NCBI GenBank assembly: GCA_963725395.1
Contig: CAVRYH010000013.1
Location: 496,001 to 560,000, forward strand
Direction of reading: 5' to 3'
DNA length: 64,000 nucleotides
DNA from: Bog-756 sp963725395
GTDB lineage: Bacteria > Actinomycetota > Acidimicrobiia > Acidimicrobiales > RAAP-2
Under the pieces are notes generated by a model. That model searched no databases, was not told the DNA's origin, and saw nothing but the letters and a program-made list of their open reading frames with translations. A program made the position numbers and the translations under genes. Shown here piece by piece: positions 23,512 to 31,885 of this stretch (position 1 is the first letter of the stretch; every line of letters starts with the position of its first letter).

Positions 23512-24966
23512 ATGGCACGCCGAGACCGCAGGAGGGACGGCTCCGACGACCCTGCCGACGAGCCGCCCCCGGATCAGCCGGCCACGCCAGCAGCCACCGC
23601 CGGCGGCACGGAGCCGGCCGCTCCCGCCGGTGACCCGGGCTCCTCCGATGCGCCGACGGGAGTTCCGGGGACCGGAGCGTTCACCGCGGCGAGTGCGACG
23701 ACAGCCGAGGCAGGCGTGCCAGCCGACCCCGGGGTCCGGTTCTCCCGGCGGGAGCAGAGGAGAGCCCGCCGACGATCGACGGACGCTCCGGCCACGCCAC
23801 GCGCCAAGCGGTCCAAGCACCCCTGGCTCGATCGGGTGCTCCTGGCCGGTGTGGTCGTGGTGACGCTCGGCCTGATCGCCGTGGTCACCAGTTACTTCTA
23901 CGTCGAGTACCGGTTCAACCAGGTCGCCAAGGTGACCGTGAAGCACCTGAAGAAGGCCCCGGTGGGCCAACCCTTCAACGTGCTGCTGATCGGCTCCGAT
24001 TCGCGCGCCGGGTTGACGCCCGCCCAGCAGGCGTACCTCGGCAGCGAGTCGGACGCCGGGGGGCAGCGGAGCGATGTGGTCAAGATCGTCCACGTGGTTC
24101 CGGCCACCGGACAGGTGAGTGTGCTGTCCATCCCGCGGGACACCATCATCACCGTGGCCGGCGACACCAGCCAGACCGGGCAGTACAACCGGATCAACGC
24201 CACCTACGCCTCGGGGCCCGATCAGTTGGTCCAGACCATCGAGGACAACTTCGGGATCCCCATCGAGCATGTGGTCCAGATCGACTTCGACGGCTTGGAG
24301 GGTGCGGTCGACGCCATCGGTGGGATCATGGTCGACTTCCCCTACCCGGCCAAGGACACCTATACCGGGTTGAACGTCACGCAACCCGGTTGCCAACTGC
24401 TGAACGGCGGCTACTCCCTGGCCCTGGCCCGCAGCCGCCACTACCAGTACTTCGAGAACGGCTACTGGCAGTACGACGGGACCAGCGACTTCGGGCGCAT
24501 CCAGCGCCAGAACGCATTCCTGAAGGCGATGATCAACCAGGCCGAGACCAAGTACAACCCGCTGACGCTCAACGCCTTCATCGGATCGGTGGTCCAGGGG
24601 GTCACCATCGACTCGACGTTCACCGTCAGCGATCTGGTGTCCCTGGCCCGGGAGTTCCACAGCTTCGCGTCCCAGTCGTTGGTCACCGCGACCTTGCCGA
24701 CCTACTCCCAGGACTCCTCGGTGTTCAGCGAACTCGGCGATGTGCTCTACGTCCAGCAGCCCCAGGCGGCCCAGGTCATCACCCAGTTCCTCGGAGGCCC
24801 TCCCGATCCGGTGACGACACCTCCGCCGGACCCCTACGGGGAACCGGAGAGCGCCACGACGACCTCGGCACCGGCCGGCTCCATCGCGGGTTCGACGCCG
24901 GCCACCAGCGCGTCGTCGGAGACCACGACCTCCATCGAGACGGACTTCGACCCCACGCCCTGCTGA
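23512..24966 (+). CDS. LytR-CpsA-Psr (LCP) family cell-envelope glycopolymer ligase
   Basis: A 484-residue protein with a long Pro/Ala-rich cytoplasmic N-terminus (to about residue 100), one membrane segment (VLLAGVVVVTLGLIAVVTSYFYV) and an extracellular LCP domain. PFNVLLIGSDSRAG, QRSDVVKIVHVVP, VLSIPRDTIITVAG and the later LARSRHYQYFENGYW hold the Asp and Arg residues that bind the polyprenyl pyrophosphate and Mg in this family. LCP proteins attach secondary polymers such as teichoic acid or arabinogalactan to peptidoglycan. The C-terminus is a Thr/Ser/Pro-rich tail. It converges with sufU, with a strong hairpin between them. Confidence 0.88.
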   Translation: MARRDRRRDGSDDPADEPPPDQPATPAATAGGTEPAAPAGDPGSSDAPTGVPGTGAFTAASATTAEAGVPADPGVRFSRREQRRARRRSTDAPATPRAKRSKHPWLDRVLLAGVVVVTLGLIAVVTSYFYVEYRFNQVAKVTVKHLKKAPVGQPFNVLLIGSDSRAGLTPAQQAYLGSESDAGGQRSDVVKIVHVVPATGQVSVLSIPRDTIITVAGDTSQTGQYNRINATYASGPDQLVQTIEDNFGIPIEHVVQIDFDGLEGAVDAIGGIMVDFPYPAKDTYTGLNVTQPGCQLLNGGYSLALARSRHYQYFENGYWQYDGTSDFGRIQRQNAFLKAMINQAETKYNPLTLNAFIGSVVQGVTIDSTFTVSDLVSLAREFHSFASQSLVTATLPTYSQDSSVFSELGDVLYVQQPQAAQVITQFLGGPPDPVTTPPPDPYGEPESATTTSAPAGSIAGSTPATSASSETTTSIETDFDPTPC

Positions 24967-24969
24967 TGC

Positions 24970-24991
24970 GACCGCCCGGTCTCAGGCGGTC
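24970..24991. terminator. Bidirectional hairpin between LCP gene and sufU
   Basis: GACCGCC (24970-24976) pairs perfectly with GGCGGTC (24985-24991) around an 8-nt loop. The hairpin spans the end of sufU and follows the LCP stop within a few nt, so it could serve both convergent genes. There is no T-tract. Confidence 0.5.
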
Positions 24992-25494
24992 TGCTCGGCC
25001 TCGTCGAGCCCCTGGGCCAGCGTGTTCCAGCTGAGGGTCGCGCACTTGATGCGGACCGGAAACTTCACCACGCCCTGGAGGGCGGCCAGCTCACCGAGGG
25101 CGTCGATGTCGATGGCCTCCGGCTCGGCCGGCTCGACGGAGCCGGCGATGCCGTCACCGTCGGCGCTGCCACCGGCCGGGAGCGTGGACTCGTGGATGGA
25201 CATCATCCCCTTGAAGGTGGTGATCAGCCGCCGAACCTCGGCGACCGGCTTCCCCTTCACCTCGGCGGACATGATGGACGCCGACGACTGGCTGATCGAG
25301 CAACCGGTGCCGGCGATCTTGATGTCGGACACGACCCCGTCCCTCACGTCGATCGTGACCACCACCTCGTCTCCGCACAGCGGATTGAAGCCCTCGACCC
25401 GCTGGGCCGGGGGTGATTCGAGCTCGCCCCGGTTCCGCGGCGACCGGTAGTGGTCGAGGATGATCTCACGGTAGAGGTCCTCCAAGCCGGGCAT
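24982..25494 (-). CDS. sufU: SufU-type Fe-S assembly zinc sulfurtransferase / scaffold
   Basis: A 170-residue IscU/SufU protein. MPGLEDLYREIILDHYRSP opens it, NPLCGDEVVV carries the first Cys and GTGCSISQSSASIM the second, and IKCATLSWNTL the third. The insertion between the last two, typical of SufU, contains Gly/Glu-rich sequence. SufU accepts sulfur from SufS in Gram-positive bacteria. ATG 25494 has GGGGGTGG upstream. A 19-codon ORF ends at TGATG on this start. sufS lies just upstream, but a TACGCT box right after the sufS stop gives sufU its own promoter. Confidence 0.92.
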   Translation of the reverse strand: MPGLEDLYREIILDHYRSPRNRGELESPPAQRVEGFNPLCGDEVVVTIDVRDGVVSDIKIAGTGCSISQSSASIMSAEVKGKPVAEVRRLITTFKGMMSIHESTLPAGGSADGDGIAGSVEPAEPEAIDIDALGELAALQGVVKFPVRIKCATLSWNTLAQGLDEAEQTA

Positions 25495-25553
25495 CAGGCG
25501 CCCACCCCCTGGGTGGCGTCCCGACCGTGATCGTCCCAGTCGCCTCGAGTCAT
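25494..25553 (-). CDS. Leaderless 19-residue leader ORF coupled to sufU
   Basis: The ORF encodes MTRGDWDDHGRDATQGVGA and stops in TGATG, where the last base of its stop region overlaps the sufU ATG. A TACGCT -10 box ends 6 nt before its ATG, exactly the spacing of leaderless starts in this window, so ribosomes would start here and reinitiate on sufU. The sufU ribosome binding site (GGGGGTGG) lies inside it. No peptide family is recognised. Confidence 0.45.
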   Translation of the reverse strand: MTRGDWDDHGRDATQGVGA

Positions 25554-25559
25554 TGGTCC

Positions 25560-25565
25560 AGCGTA
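25560..25565 (-). promoter_or_regulatory. -10 box TACGCT driving the leader ORF and sufU
   Basis: On the minus strand TACGCT lies 11 nt after the sufS stop codon and 6 nt before the leader ORF ATG at 25553. Confidence 0.45.
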
Positions 25566-25576
25566 CCGCCCGGGGT

Positions 25577-26869
25577 TCATCCGAAAAACGCCCCCGCCTC
25601 GGCCAGAGCGTCGGCGAGGGCGTCCACGTCCGACTCGTCGTTGTACAGGCCGAAGGAGGCTCGGGCGGTGGCGTTGACACCGAGGCGCCGCATCAGGGGC
25701 TTGGCGCAGTGGTGGCCGGCCCGGACGCACACCCCGTGCTGGTCGAGGATCTGGGAGATGTCGTGGGGGTGCACGTCGCGGTATGCGAACGACACCACCC
25801 CGCCCCGGGCGGTCGGGTCCGGGGGACCGAAGATGGTGATGTCGTCGCCGAACCGCTCCACCAGCGTGTCCATGGCGTAGCGGGTGAGGTCGAGCTCATG
25901 GGCCCGGATCGAGCTCATCCCGACGGTCCGCAGGTAGTCCACGGCGGCACCGAGGCCGATCGCCTCGGTGATCGGAGGGGTGCCGGCCTCGAAGCGCCAG
26001 GGGATGTCGTTCGGCACGAACCCGTCCTTGCGCACGTCGAGGATCATCTCCCCCCCACCGAGGAAGGGGGGCAGGGCATTGAGCAGGTCCTCGCGTCCCC
26101 ACAGCACGCCGATGCCGGTGGGACCCAACATCTTGTGGGCGCTGAAGGCGAGGAAGTCCACTCCGAGCGCCTGCACGTCGGTCGGCAAGTGCGGAACCGA
26201 CTGGGCCCCGTCCGCCACCACGACCGCGCCGGCCGCATGGGCCAGCTCCGCGATGTGCTCGATGGGGTTCAGGGTGCCGAGCACGTTGGACATACAGGTG
26301 ACGCCGACGAGCTTGGCCCCGTCGAGAAGCGGGCCGAGGTCGTCGAGGATCAGCTGTCCGTCGTCGTCGGTGGGTATCCACCGGATGACCAGCCCGCGTT
26401 CCTCGGCGAGCATGTGCCAGGGCACGATGTTGGCGTGGTGCTCCATCTCGGTGAGCACGATGGCGTCCCCGGCGTGCAGGTTGGTGCGCCCCCAGGTGTG
26501 GGCAACCAGGTTGAGGCATTCGGTGGCGTTCTTGGCGAAGACGATCTCCCGGGCCGGCGACCGCGCTCCGATGAACTGCCCCACGTCGAGGCGGGCCGCC
26601 TCGAAGCGCCGGGTGGCCTCCTCGGCGATGGAGTACACGCCGCGGTGCACGTTGGCGTGCGTGGTCTCGTCGTAGGTGCGCATGGCGTCGAGCACCTGCG
26701 TCGGCCGCTGGGCCGATGCCGCCGAATCGAGGTAGACGATCGGGTGCCCGTTCACCTCGCGGGCCAGGAGCGGGAAGTCCTTGCGGAGGGTGGCCACATC
26801 CAACTCGCCCGGCGACCGAGCGGCTCCCGTGGGCGACTGAGCCCGGGCGGTCTCGTTCAGCTGCGCCAT
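25577..26869 (-). CDS. sufS: Cysteine desulfurase SufS
   Basis: A 430-residue class II PLP-dependent desulfurase. The PLP lysine is in FSAHKMLGPTGIGVLWG, DGAQSVPH binds the cofactor, and the persulfide Cys is in RAGHHCAKPLMRRL. HANVHRGVYSIAEEAT and EMEHHANIVPW are typical of SufS/CsdA. It supplies sulfur to SufU and then to SufBCD. The ATG at 26869 overlaps the end of sufC2 by 13 nt, so the two are translationally coupled. The N-terminus carries about 20 extra polar residues before the fold. Confidence 0.95.
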   Translation of the reverse strand: MAQLNETARAQSPTGAARSPGELDVATLRKDFPLLAREVNGHPIVYLDSAASAQRPTQVLDAMRTYDETTHANVHRGVYSIAEEATRRFEAARLDVGQFIGARSPAREIVFAKNATECLNLVAHTWGRTNLHAGDAIVLTEMEHHANIVPWHMLAEERGLVIRWIPTDDDGQLILDDLGPLLDGAKLVGVTCMSNVLGTLNPIEHIAELAHAAGAVVVADGAQSVPHLPTDVQALGVDFLAFSAHKMLGPTGIGVLWGREDLLNALPPFLGGGEMILDVRKDGFVPNDIPWRFEAGTPPITEAIGLGAAVDYLRTVGMSSIRAHELDLTRYAMDTLVERFGDDITIFGPPDPTARGGVVSFAYRDVHPHDISQILDQHGVCVRAGHHCAKPLMRRLGVNATARASFGLYNDESDVDALADALAEAGAFFG

Positions 26870-27633
26870 GCGTCGTACCCTTCGATCTCCAGCCTCCGGG
26901 CCAACTCGGGCCCACCCTCGGCGACGATAGACCCGTCCACCAGCAGGTGTACCCGGTCTGCGGCCAGTTCATCCAGCATGCGCTGGTAGTGGGTGATGAC
27001 GAGCACACCGAGCTCGGGGCGCGCCTCGCGCACGGTCTGGACCCCCTGGGCCACGGTCCGGAGGGCGTCGACATCGAGTCCCGAGTCGGTCTCGTCGAGC
27101 ACGGCGAGCTCGGGCTCGAGGATGGCCATCTGGAGGATCTCGTTGCGCTTCTTCTCCCCGCCAGAGAATCCGTCGTTGAGATGGCGTTCTCCGAAGGCGG
27201 GATCCATCCCCAGCTTGTCCATCCACTCCATCATCATCAGCCGCACCTCGAGCACCGACAGGTCGAGCCCCCTGCGCGCGGAGAGGGCCTGGCGCAGGAA
27301 CTGGATGACCGGCACGCCGGCGATCGTCTCGGGTTCCTGGAATGCCAGGAAGATGCCGGCCTTGCCCCGCACGTCGGTCGACCAGGAGGTGATGTCCTCG
27401 CCCCGGAACCGGATGGTCCCCGAGTCGACCGCATAGGCCGGGTTCCCCAAGAGCACGTTGGCCAGCGTGGATTTCCCCGACCCGTTCGGGCCCATCAGGG
27501 CGTGCACCTGCCCCGATTCCACCGTGAGATCGAGCCCACGGAGGATGGGCGAGCCCTCCACCGACACGTGGAGATCCTCGATCTGGAGCAGGGGAGCCTT
27601 CGCTCCGGGCTGGTCGGCGGGTCCGGTGGGCAC
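26857..27633 (-). CDS. sufC: Fe-S assembly ATPase SufC, copy 2
   Basis: A 258-residue SufC with Walker A GPNGSGKST, a Q-loop in FLAFQEPETIAGVP, signature FSGGEKKRNE, Walker B LAVLDETDSGLD and switch His in VITHYQRML. It is more typical of SufC than copy 1 (for example AFQEPETIAGV). It is the first gene of sufC2-sufS, 118 nt from the divergent debranching-enzyme gene. GTG 27633 is supported by TAAGAT 7 nt upstream. Having two SufC ATPases but one SufB and one SufD is unusual; they may compete for SufBD or serve different conditions. Confidence 0.93.
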   Translation of the reverse strand: MPTGPADQPGAKAPLLQIEDLHVSVEGSPILRGLDLTVESGQVHALMGPNGSGKSTLANVLLGNPAYAVDSGTIRFRGEDITSWSTDVRGKAGIFLAFQEPETIAGVPVIQFLRQALSARRGLDLSVLEVRLMMMEWMDKLGMDPAFGERHLNDGFSGGEKKRNEILQMAILEPELAVLDETDSGLDVDALRTVAQGVQTVREARPELGVLVITHYQRMLDELAADRVHLLVDGSIVAEGGPELARRLEIEGYDAWRS

Positions 27634-27640
27634 GACACCG

Positions 27641-27646
27641 ATCTTA
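27641..27646 (-). promoter_or_regulatory. -10 box TAAGAT, leaderless start of sufC2-sufS
   Basis: On the minus strand TAAGAT is 7 nt before GTG 27633. Its -35 region falls in the inverted repeat at 27665-27682. Confidence 0.5.
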
Positions 27647-27654
27647 GCCCGGAA

Positions 27655-27682
27655 TCCGTATTTTCCCCTACGGGAATAGGGG
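27655..27682 (-). promoter_or_regulatory. Candidate operator upstream of sufC2
   Basis: CCCCTA-CGGGAA-TAGGGG (27665-27682) is a perfect inverted repeat with 6-nt arms, covering the -35 region of the sufC2 promoter. On the minus strand it continues as GGGGAAAATACGG. This resembles the sufB upstream element TAGGAGAAATACG at 18096-18108. A common regulator of both suf operons is suggested; the site also lies in the shared intergenic space with the debranching gene. Confidence 0.45.
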
Positions 27683-27738
27683 CAATCTGGAGCGCAGGTG
27701 GTCGGACGCTTTGATTACGCAGGTCCACGGCACTCCGG

Positions 27739-27744
27739 TACGGT
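27739..27744 (+). promoter_or_regulatory. -10 box TACGGT, leaderless start of debranching enzyme gene
   Basis: TACGGT lies 6 nt before ATG 27751. Confidence 0.5.
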
Positions 27745-27750
27745 AACCGC

Positions 27751-29937
27751 ATGGCCGACCCGTGGAACTTCGCTGGGCCGGTGGCCCAGCTCGACTCCAG
27801 TGCAGGCGTCGTCACGCTGGTCGACGAGTCGACCTTCGCCATCAGCGGAGGGGCGGGCGACATCAGCCACGGGGCCGCGCAGGGGCTGTTCTTCCGGGAC
27901 ACCCGCATCCTGTCCCGCTTCGAGGTGCTGGTGGACGGGGTCCGGACCGAGCCACTGGCCGCCGTCACCGAGAACCCCTTCTCCTCCACCTTCGTCTCTC
28001 GCTGCCAGCCGCCGCCCGGGCGGGCCGACTCCACCCTGATGGTGTTCCGTTCCCGCTATGTCGGCCAGGGGATGCGGGAGGACCTGACCATCCGCAATTT
28101 CGCCGACGAGGCCGCCGCCTGCACGGTCCAGCTCAAGGTGGGGTGTGACTTCGCCGACCTGTTCGCCGTGAAGGAGGGTCGCCTGGGGCCCGACCCCGCG
28201 GCCGACCAGGTGGTCTGCACGCGCAATCCGCCCGAGGGGACCGCCACCGAGGGCGAACGGACGACACTGACCTATTCGCACCGGCGGGGGAGCGTGGTGC
28301 GGGGGATGGAGATCCGGTTCAACGGACCCACCGACGTGACCGGCGACGTCGCCACCTTCGCCGTGGTCGTCCCGCCGAGGAGCGAATGGTCGACGTGTGT
28401 CGAGTTCGCCCCGGTCATCGACGAGGTGTCCTTCGATCCCCGGTACCGGTGCGGTGTCCCGGTGGACCTGGCCACGCCCAGCGAGCGGCTGGCCCAGTGG
28501 CGGCGCCTGGTCCCCCAGGTCGAGACCGACCATCCGGGCCTGAAGGAGGTGATCAACCGGAGCAACGAGGACCTCGGTGCCCTGCGCATCTTCGATCCCG
28601 ACTATCCCGAGCGGGTGGTGGTGGCGGCCGGCGCCCCCTGGTTCATGACGGTCTTCGGCCGGGATTCGCTCCTCACCGCGTGGATGGCCCTGCTCGTCGA
28701 TCCCGACCTGGCCCGTGGGGTCCTCCAGACCCTGGCGCGTTTCCAGGGTAAGGACGTCGACCCCCGCCACGAGGAGGAGCCCGGTCGGATCCTGCACGAG
28801 ATGCGCTTCGGCGGTGCGGCGTCGCTCTCCCTCGGCGGAGGGAGCATCTACTACGGCACGGCGGACGCGACCCCGCTGTTCGTGATGCTGCTCGGCGAGA
28901 TGAGGCGCTGGGGCGTGGCCCGGGAGATGGTCGACGAACTGCTGCCCAACGCCGCCCGGGCCATCGAGTGGATCGAGCAGTTCGGCGACGCCGACGGAGA
29001 CGGGTACGTGGAGTACAAACGGTCCTCGGACCGGGGCCTGGCCAACCAGGGCTGGAAGGACAGCTGGGACGGGATCCGCTACGGCGACGGCACGGTGGCC
29101 GAGGCCCCGATCGCCCTGTGCGAGGTCCAGGCCTACACCTACGGCGCCTACCTGGCCACCGCGCACTTCGCCTTCGAGGTGGGTGACACCGTCACCTACG
29201 ATCGCTTCCGGGCCAAGGCCACCCAGCTGAAGGCGGCCTTCAACCGGGACTTCTGGCTGGAGGACAAGGGTTGGTATGCCGTGGGCCTCGACGCCGACAA
29301 GCGCCCCATCGACTCCCTGACCTCCAACATCGGCCACTGCCTGTGGACCGGCATCGTGGACGAGGACAAGGCCCGGAGGGTGGCCGAGGCGCTGATGTCA
29401 CCGGCCATGTTCTCGGGGTGGGGTGTGCGCACCCTGTCCAAGGCCAGCGGGGGGTACAACCCCATCAGCTACCACTGCGGCTCGGTCTGGCCGCACGACA
29501 CGGCGATCGTCGCCGCCGGCCTGGCCCGGTACGGCTTCGACGGTGCCGCCCAGCAGCTCATCTTCGGCCTGATGGACGCCGCCCGGGCGCAGGGAGGGCG
29601 GCTCCCCGAGCTGTTCAGCGGTCTCGACCACGACGAACTGTCGATCCCGGTGGGCTACCCGACCTCGTGTTCACCCCAGGCGTGGGCGGCGGCGTCGCCC
29701 CTCCTGTGTCTGCGCACCCTGCTCCGGCTCGACCCCTGGGTCCCCTACGGGAAGACCTGGCTCTGTCCCAACCTGCCCGACTGGATCGGTTATCTGAAGG
29801 TCGACGGGATCCCCCTGGCCGGATCGCGGGTCACCATCGAGGTCGGATCCGAGGTCCCCGGCGGGGTGGCGGTCCGGGGGCTGCCCCCCTCCATCGAGCT
29901 GGTGCGCGAGCCCCGGCGACCTTCCACCGCGGTCTGA
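27751..29937 (+). CDS. Amylo-alpha-1,6-glucosidase (glycogen debranching-type) family protein
   Basis: A 728-residue protein. The N-terminal beta domain (to about residue 250) contains GAAQGLFFRDTRILSRFEV, a hallmark of this family. The (alpha/alpha)6 barrel follows with PWFMTVFGRDSLLTAWMAL, FGDADGDGYVEYKR, NQGWKDSWDGIRYGDG and GRLPELFSGLDHDE, holding the acidic residues expected of a GH63/GH133-like glucosidase. It is related to the debranching domain acting on alpha-1,6 branches, and to the trehalose/amylo-glucosidase-like proteins called GDE_C. Substrate remains to be tested. No other glycogen gene is near. A hairpin follows its stop. Confidence 0.85.
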   Translation: MADPWNFAGPVAQLDSSAGVVTLVDESTFAISGGAGDISHGAAQGLFFRDTRILSRFEVLVDGVRTEPLAAVTENPFSSTFVSRCQPPPGRADSTLMVFRSRYVGQGMREDLTIRNFADEAAACTVQLKVGCDFADLFAVKEGRLGPDPAADQVVCTRNPPEGTATEGERTTLTYSHRRGSVVRGMEIRFNGPTDVTGDVATFAVVVPPRSEWSTCVEFAPVIDEVSFDPRYRCGVPVDLATPSERLAQWRRLVPQVETDHPGLKEVINRSNEDLGALRIFDPDYPERVVVAAGAPWFMTVFGRDSLLTAWMALLVDPDLARGVLQTLARFQGKDVDPRHEEEPGRILHEMRFGGAASLSLGGGSIYYGTADATPLFVMLLGEMRRWGVAREMVDELLPNAARAIEWIEQFGDADGDGYVEYKRSSDRGLANQGWKDSWDGIRYGDGTVAEAPIALCEVQAYTYGAYLATAHFAFEVGDTVTYDRFRAKATQLKAAFNRDFWLEDKGWYAVGLDADKRPIDSLTSNIGHCLWTGIVDEDKARRVAEALMSPAMFSGWGVRTLSKASGGYNPISYHCGSVWPHDTAIVAAGLARYGFDGAAQQLIFGLMDAARAQGGRLPELFSGLDHDELSIPVGYPTSCSPQAWAAASPLLCLRTLLRLDPWVPYGKTWLCPNLPDWIGYLKVDGIPLAGSRVTIEVGSEVPGGVAVRGLPPSIELVREPRRPSTAV

Positions 29938-29940
29938 ACC

Positions 29941-29956
29941 CTCCGCCCCCGCGGAG
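29941..29956. terminator. Hairpin between convergent debranching and MBL genes
   Basis: CTCCGC (29941-29946) pairs perfectly with GCGGAG (29951-29956) around a CCCC loop, 4 nt after the debranching gene stop and 9 nt beyond the MBL stop. Confidence 0.4.
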
Positions 29957-29964
29957 CGGCCGGG

Positions 29965-30582
29965 CTACCAGCCGCGGTCGACCCACTCCTGGAGGTGGGG
30001 GGCTTCGGCGCCGATTGTGGTCGCCGCCCCGTGACCCGGGAGCACGAGGGTGTCCGGCCCGAAGGCCCCGAACAGGCGGCTCTCGATGGAGGTGATGATG
30101 GTGGGGAAGTCCGAGTGCTCGAACGAGGTGTTCCCCGGTCCGCCGGGGAACAGCGTGTCCCCGGTGAACAGGAGCGGCGTGCCCTCGACGGCGAAGCACA
30201 TGGACCCCCACGTGTGGCCCGGGGTGGCGATGGTGGCGACACGGAGCCGCCCGACCTCGAGCGTCGACCGGTCCTCCAAGAGCAGGTCGTAGGAGGGCAG
30301 CATCCCGGCGTCGGCCTCGGTGACCGACACGTCGATGCCGGCGTCGCGGACCGCCTCGACGGCCTGGATGTGGTCCCAGTGCCCGTGGGTCTCGACCACG
30401 TGCCGGACACCGAGGTCCTTGCACAGCTCGAGGAGCTTGTCGTGCTCGTTGGCCGCGTCGATGAGGAGGGACTCACCCGTCGACCGGCACCGCAGGATGT
30501 ACACGTTGTTGTCGACCGGGCCGACGACCAGGCGGTGCACCTCGATGGCGGCGTCCTGATAGTCGATGATGGTGGCGACCAT
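29965..30582 (-). CDS. MBL-fold hydrolase (glyoxalase II-like)
   Basis: A 205-residue metallo-beta-lactamase fold protein. The metal motif is ETHGHWDHIQAV (HxHxDH), with further ligands in TPGHTWGSM, FTGDTLFPG and LPGHGAAT, the order of glyoxalase II-like hydrolases. VGPVDNNVYILRC opens the fold. The substrate may be a thioester such as an acyl-mycothiol, or another ester. ATG 30582 has GGAGG 7 nt upstream. It lies head to head with the acyl-CoA dehydrogenase gene. Lack of the C-terminal glutathione-binding domain argues against true glyoxalase II. Confidence 0.85.
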   Translation of the reverse strand: MVATIIDYQDAAIEVHRLVVGPVDNNVYILRCRSTGESLLIDAANEHDKLLELCKDLGVRHVVETHGHWDHIQAVEAVRDAGIDVSVTEADAGMLPSYDLLLEDRSTLEVGRLRVATIATPGHTWGSMCFAVEGTPLLFTGDTLFPGGPGNTSFEHSDFPTIITSIESRLFGAFGPDTLVLPGHGAATTIGAEAPHLQEWVDRGW

Positions 30583-30709
30583 GGCTCGACCTCCTCGCCC
30601 GGCGAGCGTAGCGGGCCGACCGAGCCTGTTGGTCACCACGGGTCCGGTTCTGGTAGACAAACGGGGCACGGCGTCCCTGCTCGGGGCACGTCCAGAGATG
30701 GAGAACACG

Positions 30710-31825
30710 ATGAACTTCGCCTTCAGCGAGGAGCAAGACGAGCTCCGCAGATCGGTCAAGCGCTTCCTCGAGGACAAGTCGCCCGAGACCGAGGTGCGAC
30801 GGCTGATGGAGACCACCGAGGGCTACGACCCGGCGGTGTGGACCCAGATGGCCGACCAGTTGGGGCTCCAGTCCCTGACCATCCCCGAGGAGTTCGGAGG
30901 GTCGGGGTTCTCCTACGTCGAGCTCATCGTGGTGCTCGAGGAGATGGGTGCCGCCTTGCTGTGCGCCCCGTTCTTCTCCACGGTGGCCCTGGCCGCCAAC
31001 GCCATCCTCACCTCGGGCGACCGCAAGGCCCAGGAGTACCTGCTGCCCGGCATCGCCGCCGGCGAGACCATCGGCACGCTGGCCTTCACCGAGGACTCGG
31101 GACGCTGGGACGCCGCCGGGGTCACCCTAGCCGCCACCCCGTCGGGGGAGGGCTGGGCGCTCAACGGTCACAAGTCCTTCGTAATCGACGGGCACACGGC
31201 GGATCTCGTCCTGGTGGTCGGCCGGACGTCGTCGGGGCTGTCCCTGTTCGGGGTGAAGGGTGACGCCGAGGGACTCACCCGCACGCCGCTGGCCACCATG
31301 GACCAGACCCGCAAGCAGGCCCGACTGGAATTCGTCGACACACCGGCGTGGCTCATCGGTTCCGAGGGCGGCGCCGAACCGGGACTGTCGAAGACCCTCG
31401 ACCTGGCCGCCGTGGCCCTGGCCGCCGAGCAGGTCGGCGGGGCCCAGCGGTGCCTCGACAGCTCGGTCGAGTACGCGAAGACCCGGATCCAGTTCGGACG
31501 ACCGATCGGGAGCTTCCAGGCCATCAAGCACAAGTGTGCCGACATGCTGTTGGAGGTGGAGTCGGCCAAGTCCGCCGCCTACTACGCGGGCTGGGCGGCG
31601 GCCGAGGACTCCGACGAGCTGCCGGTGGTGGCCAGCCTGGCCAAGTCATACTGCTCGGAGGCCTATTTCCATGCCGCCGCCGAGACCATCCAGATCCACG
31701 GGGGCATCGGTTTCACCTGGGAGCACCCCGCCCACCTGTACTTCAAGCGGGCCAAATCCTCGGAGCTGATGCTCGGGGATCCCTCCTACCATCGTGAGCT
31801 GTTGGCCCAGCGCATCGGCATCTGA
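30710..31825 (+). CDS. Acyl-CoA dehydrogenase family protein
   Basis: A 371-residue acyl-CoA dehydrogenase. MNFAFSEEQDELRRSVKRFL opens the N-terminal helical domain, GTLAFTEDSG and LNGHKSFVIDG belong to the flavin- and substrate-binding middle domain, and RIQFGRPIGSFQAIKHKCADM and QIHGGIGFTWEHP form the C-terminal domain. The position of the usual catalytic Glu near the C-terminus is not obvious (YFKRAKSSELMLG), so it may belong to the FadE subgroup seen in sterol or branched-chain degradation, which works as heteromers. ATG 30710 was chosen because GGAG lies 6 nt upstream; ATG 30698 is the alternative. No partner dehydrogenase is adjacent. Confidence 0.85.
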   Translation: MNFAFSEEQDELRRSVKRFLEDKSPETEVRRLMETTEGYDPAVWTQMADQLGLQSLTIPEEFGGSGFSYVELIVVLEEMGAALLCAPFFSTVALAANAILTSGDRKAQEYLLPGIAAGETIGTLAFTEDSGRWDAAGVTLAATPSGEGWALNGHKSFVIDGHTADLVLVVGRTSSGLSLFGVKGDAEGLTRTPLATMDQTRKQARLEFVDTPAWLIGSEGGAEPGLSKTLDLAAVALAAEQVGGAQRCLDSSVEYAKTRIQFGRPIGSFQAIKHKCADMLLEVESAKSAAYYAGWAAAEDSDELPVVASLAKSYCSEAYFHAAAETIQIHGGIGFTWEHPAHLYFKRAKSSELMLGDPSYHRELLAQRIGI

Positions 31826-31872
31826 TCGAGGGATCGATGGCCGCCGTGTGCCGCCCCGCCCCCGATCTGGCC

Positions 31873-31878
31873 TAGCGT
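31873..31878 (+). promoter_or_regulatory. -10 box TAGCGT, leaderless start of membrane-anchored unknown
   Basis: TAGCGT lies 7 nt before ATG 31886. Confidence 0.5.
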
Positions 31879-31885
31879 CTCCCCG

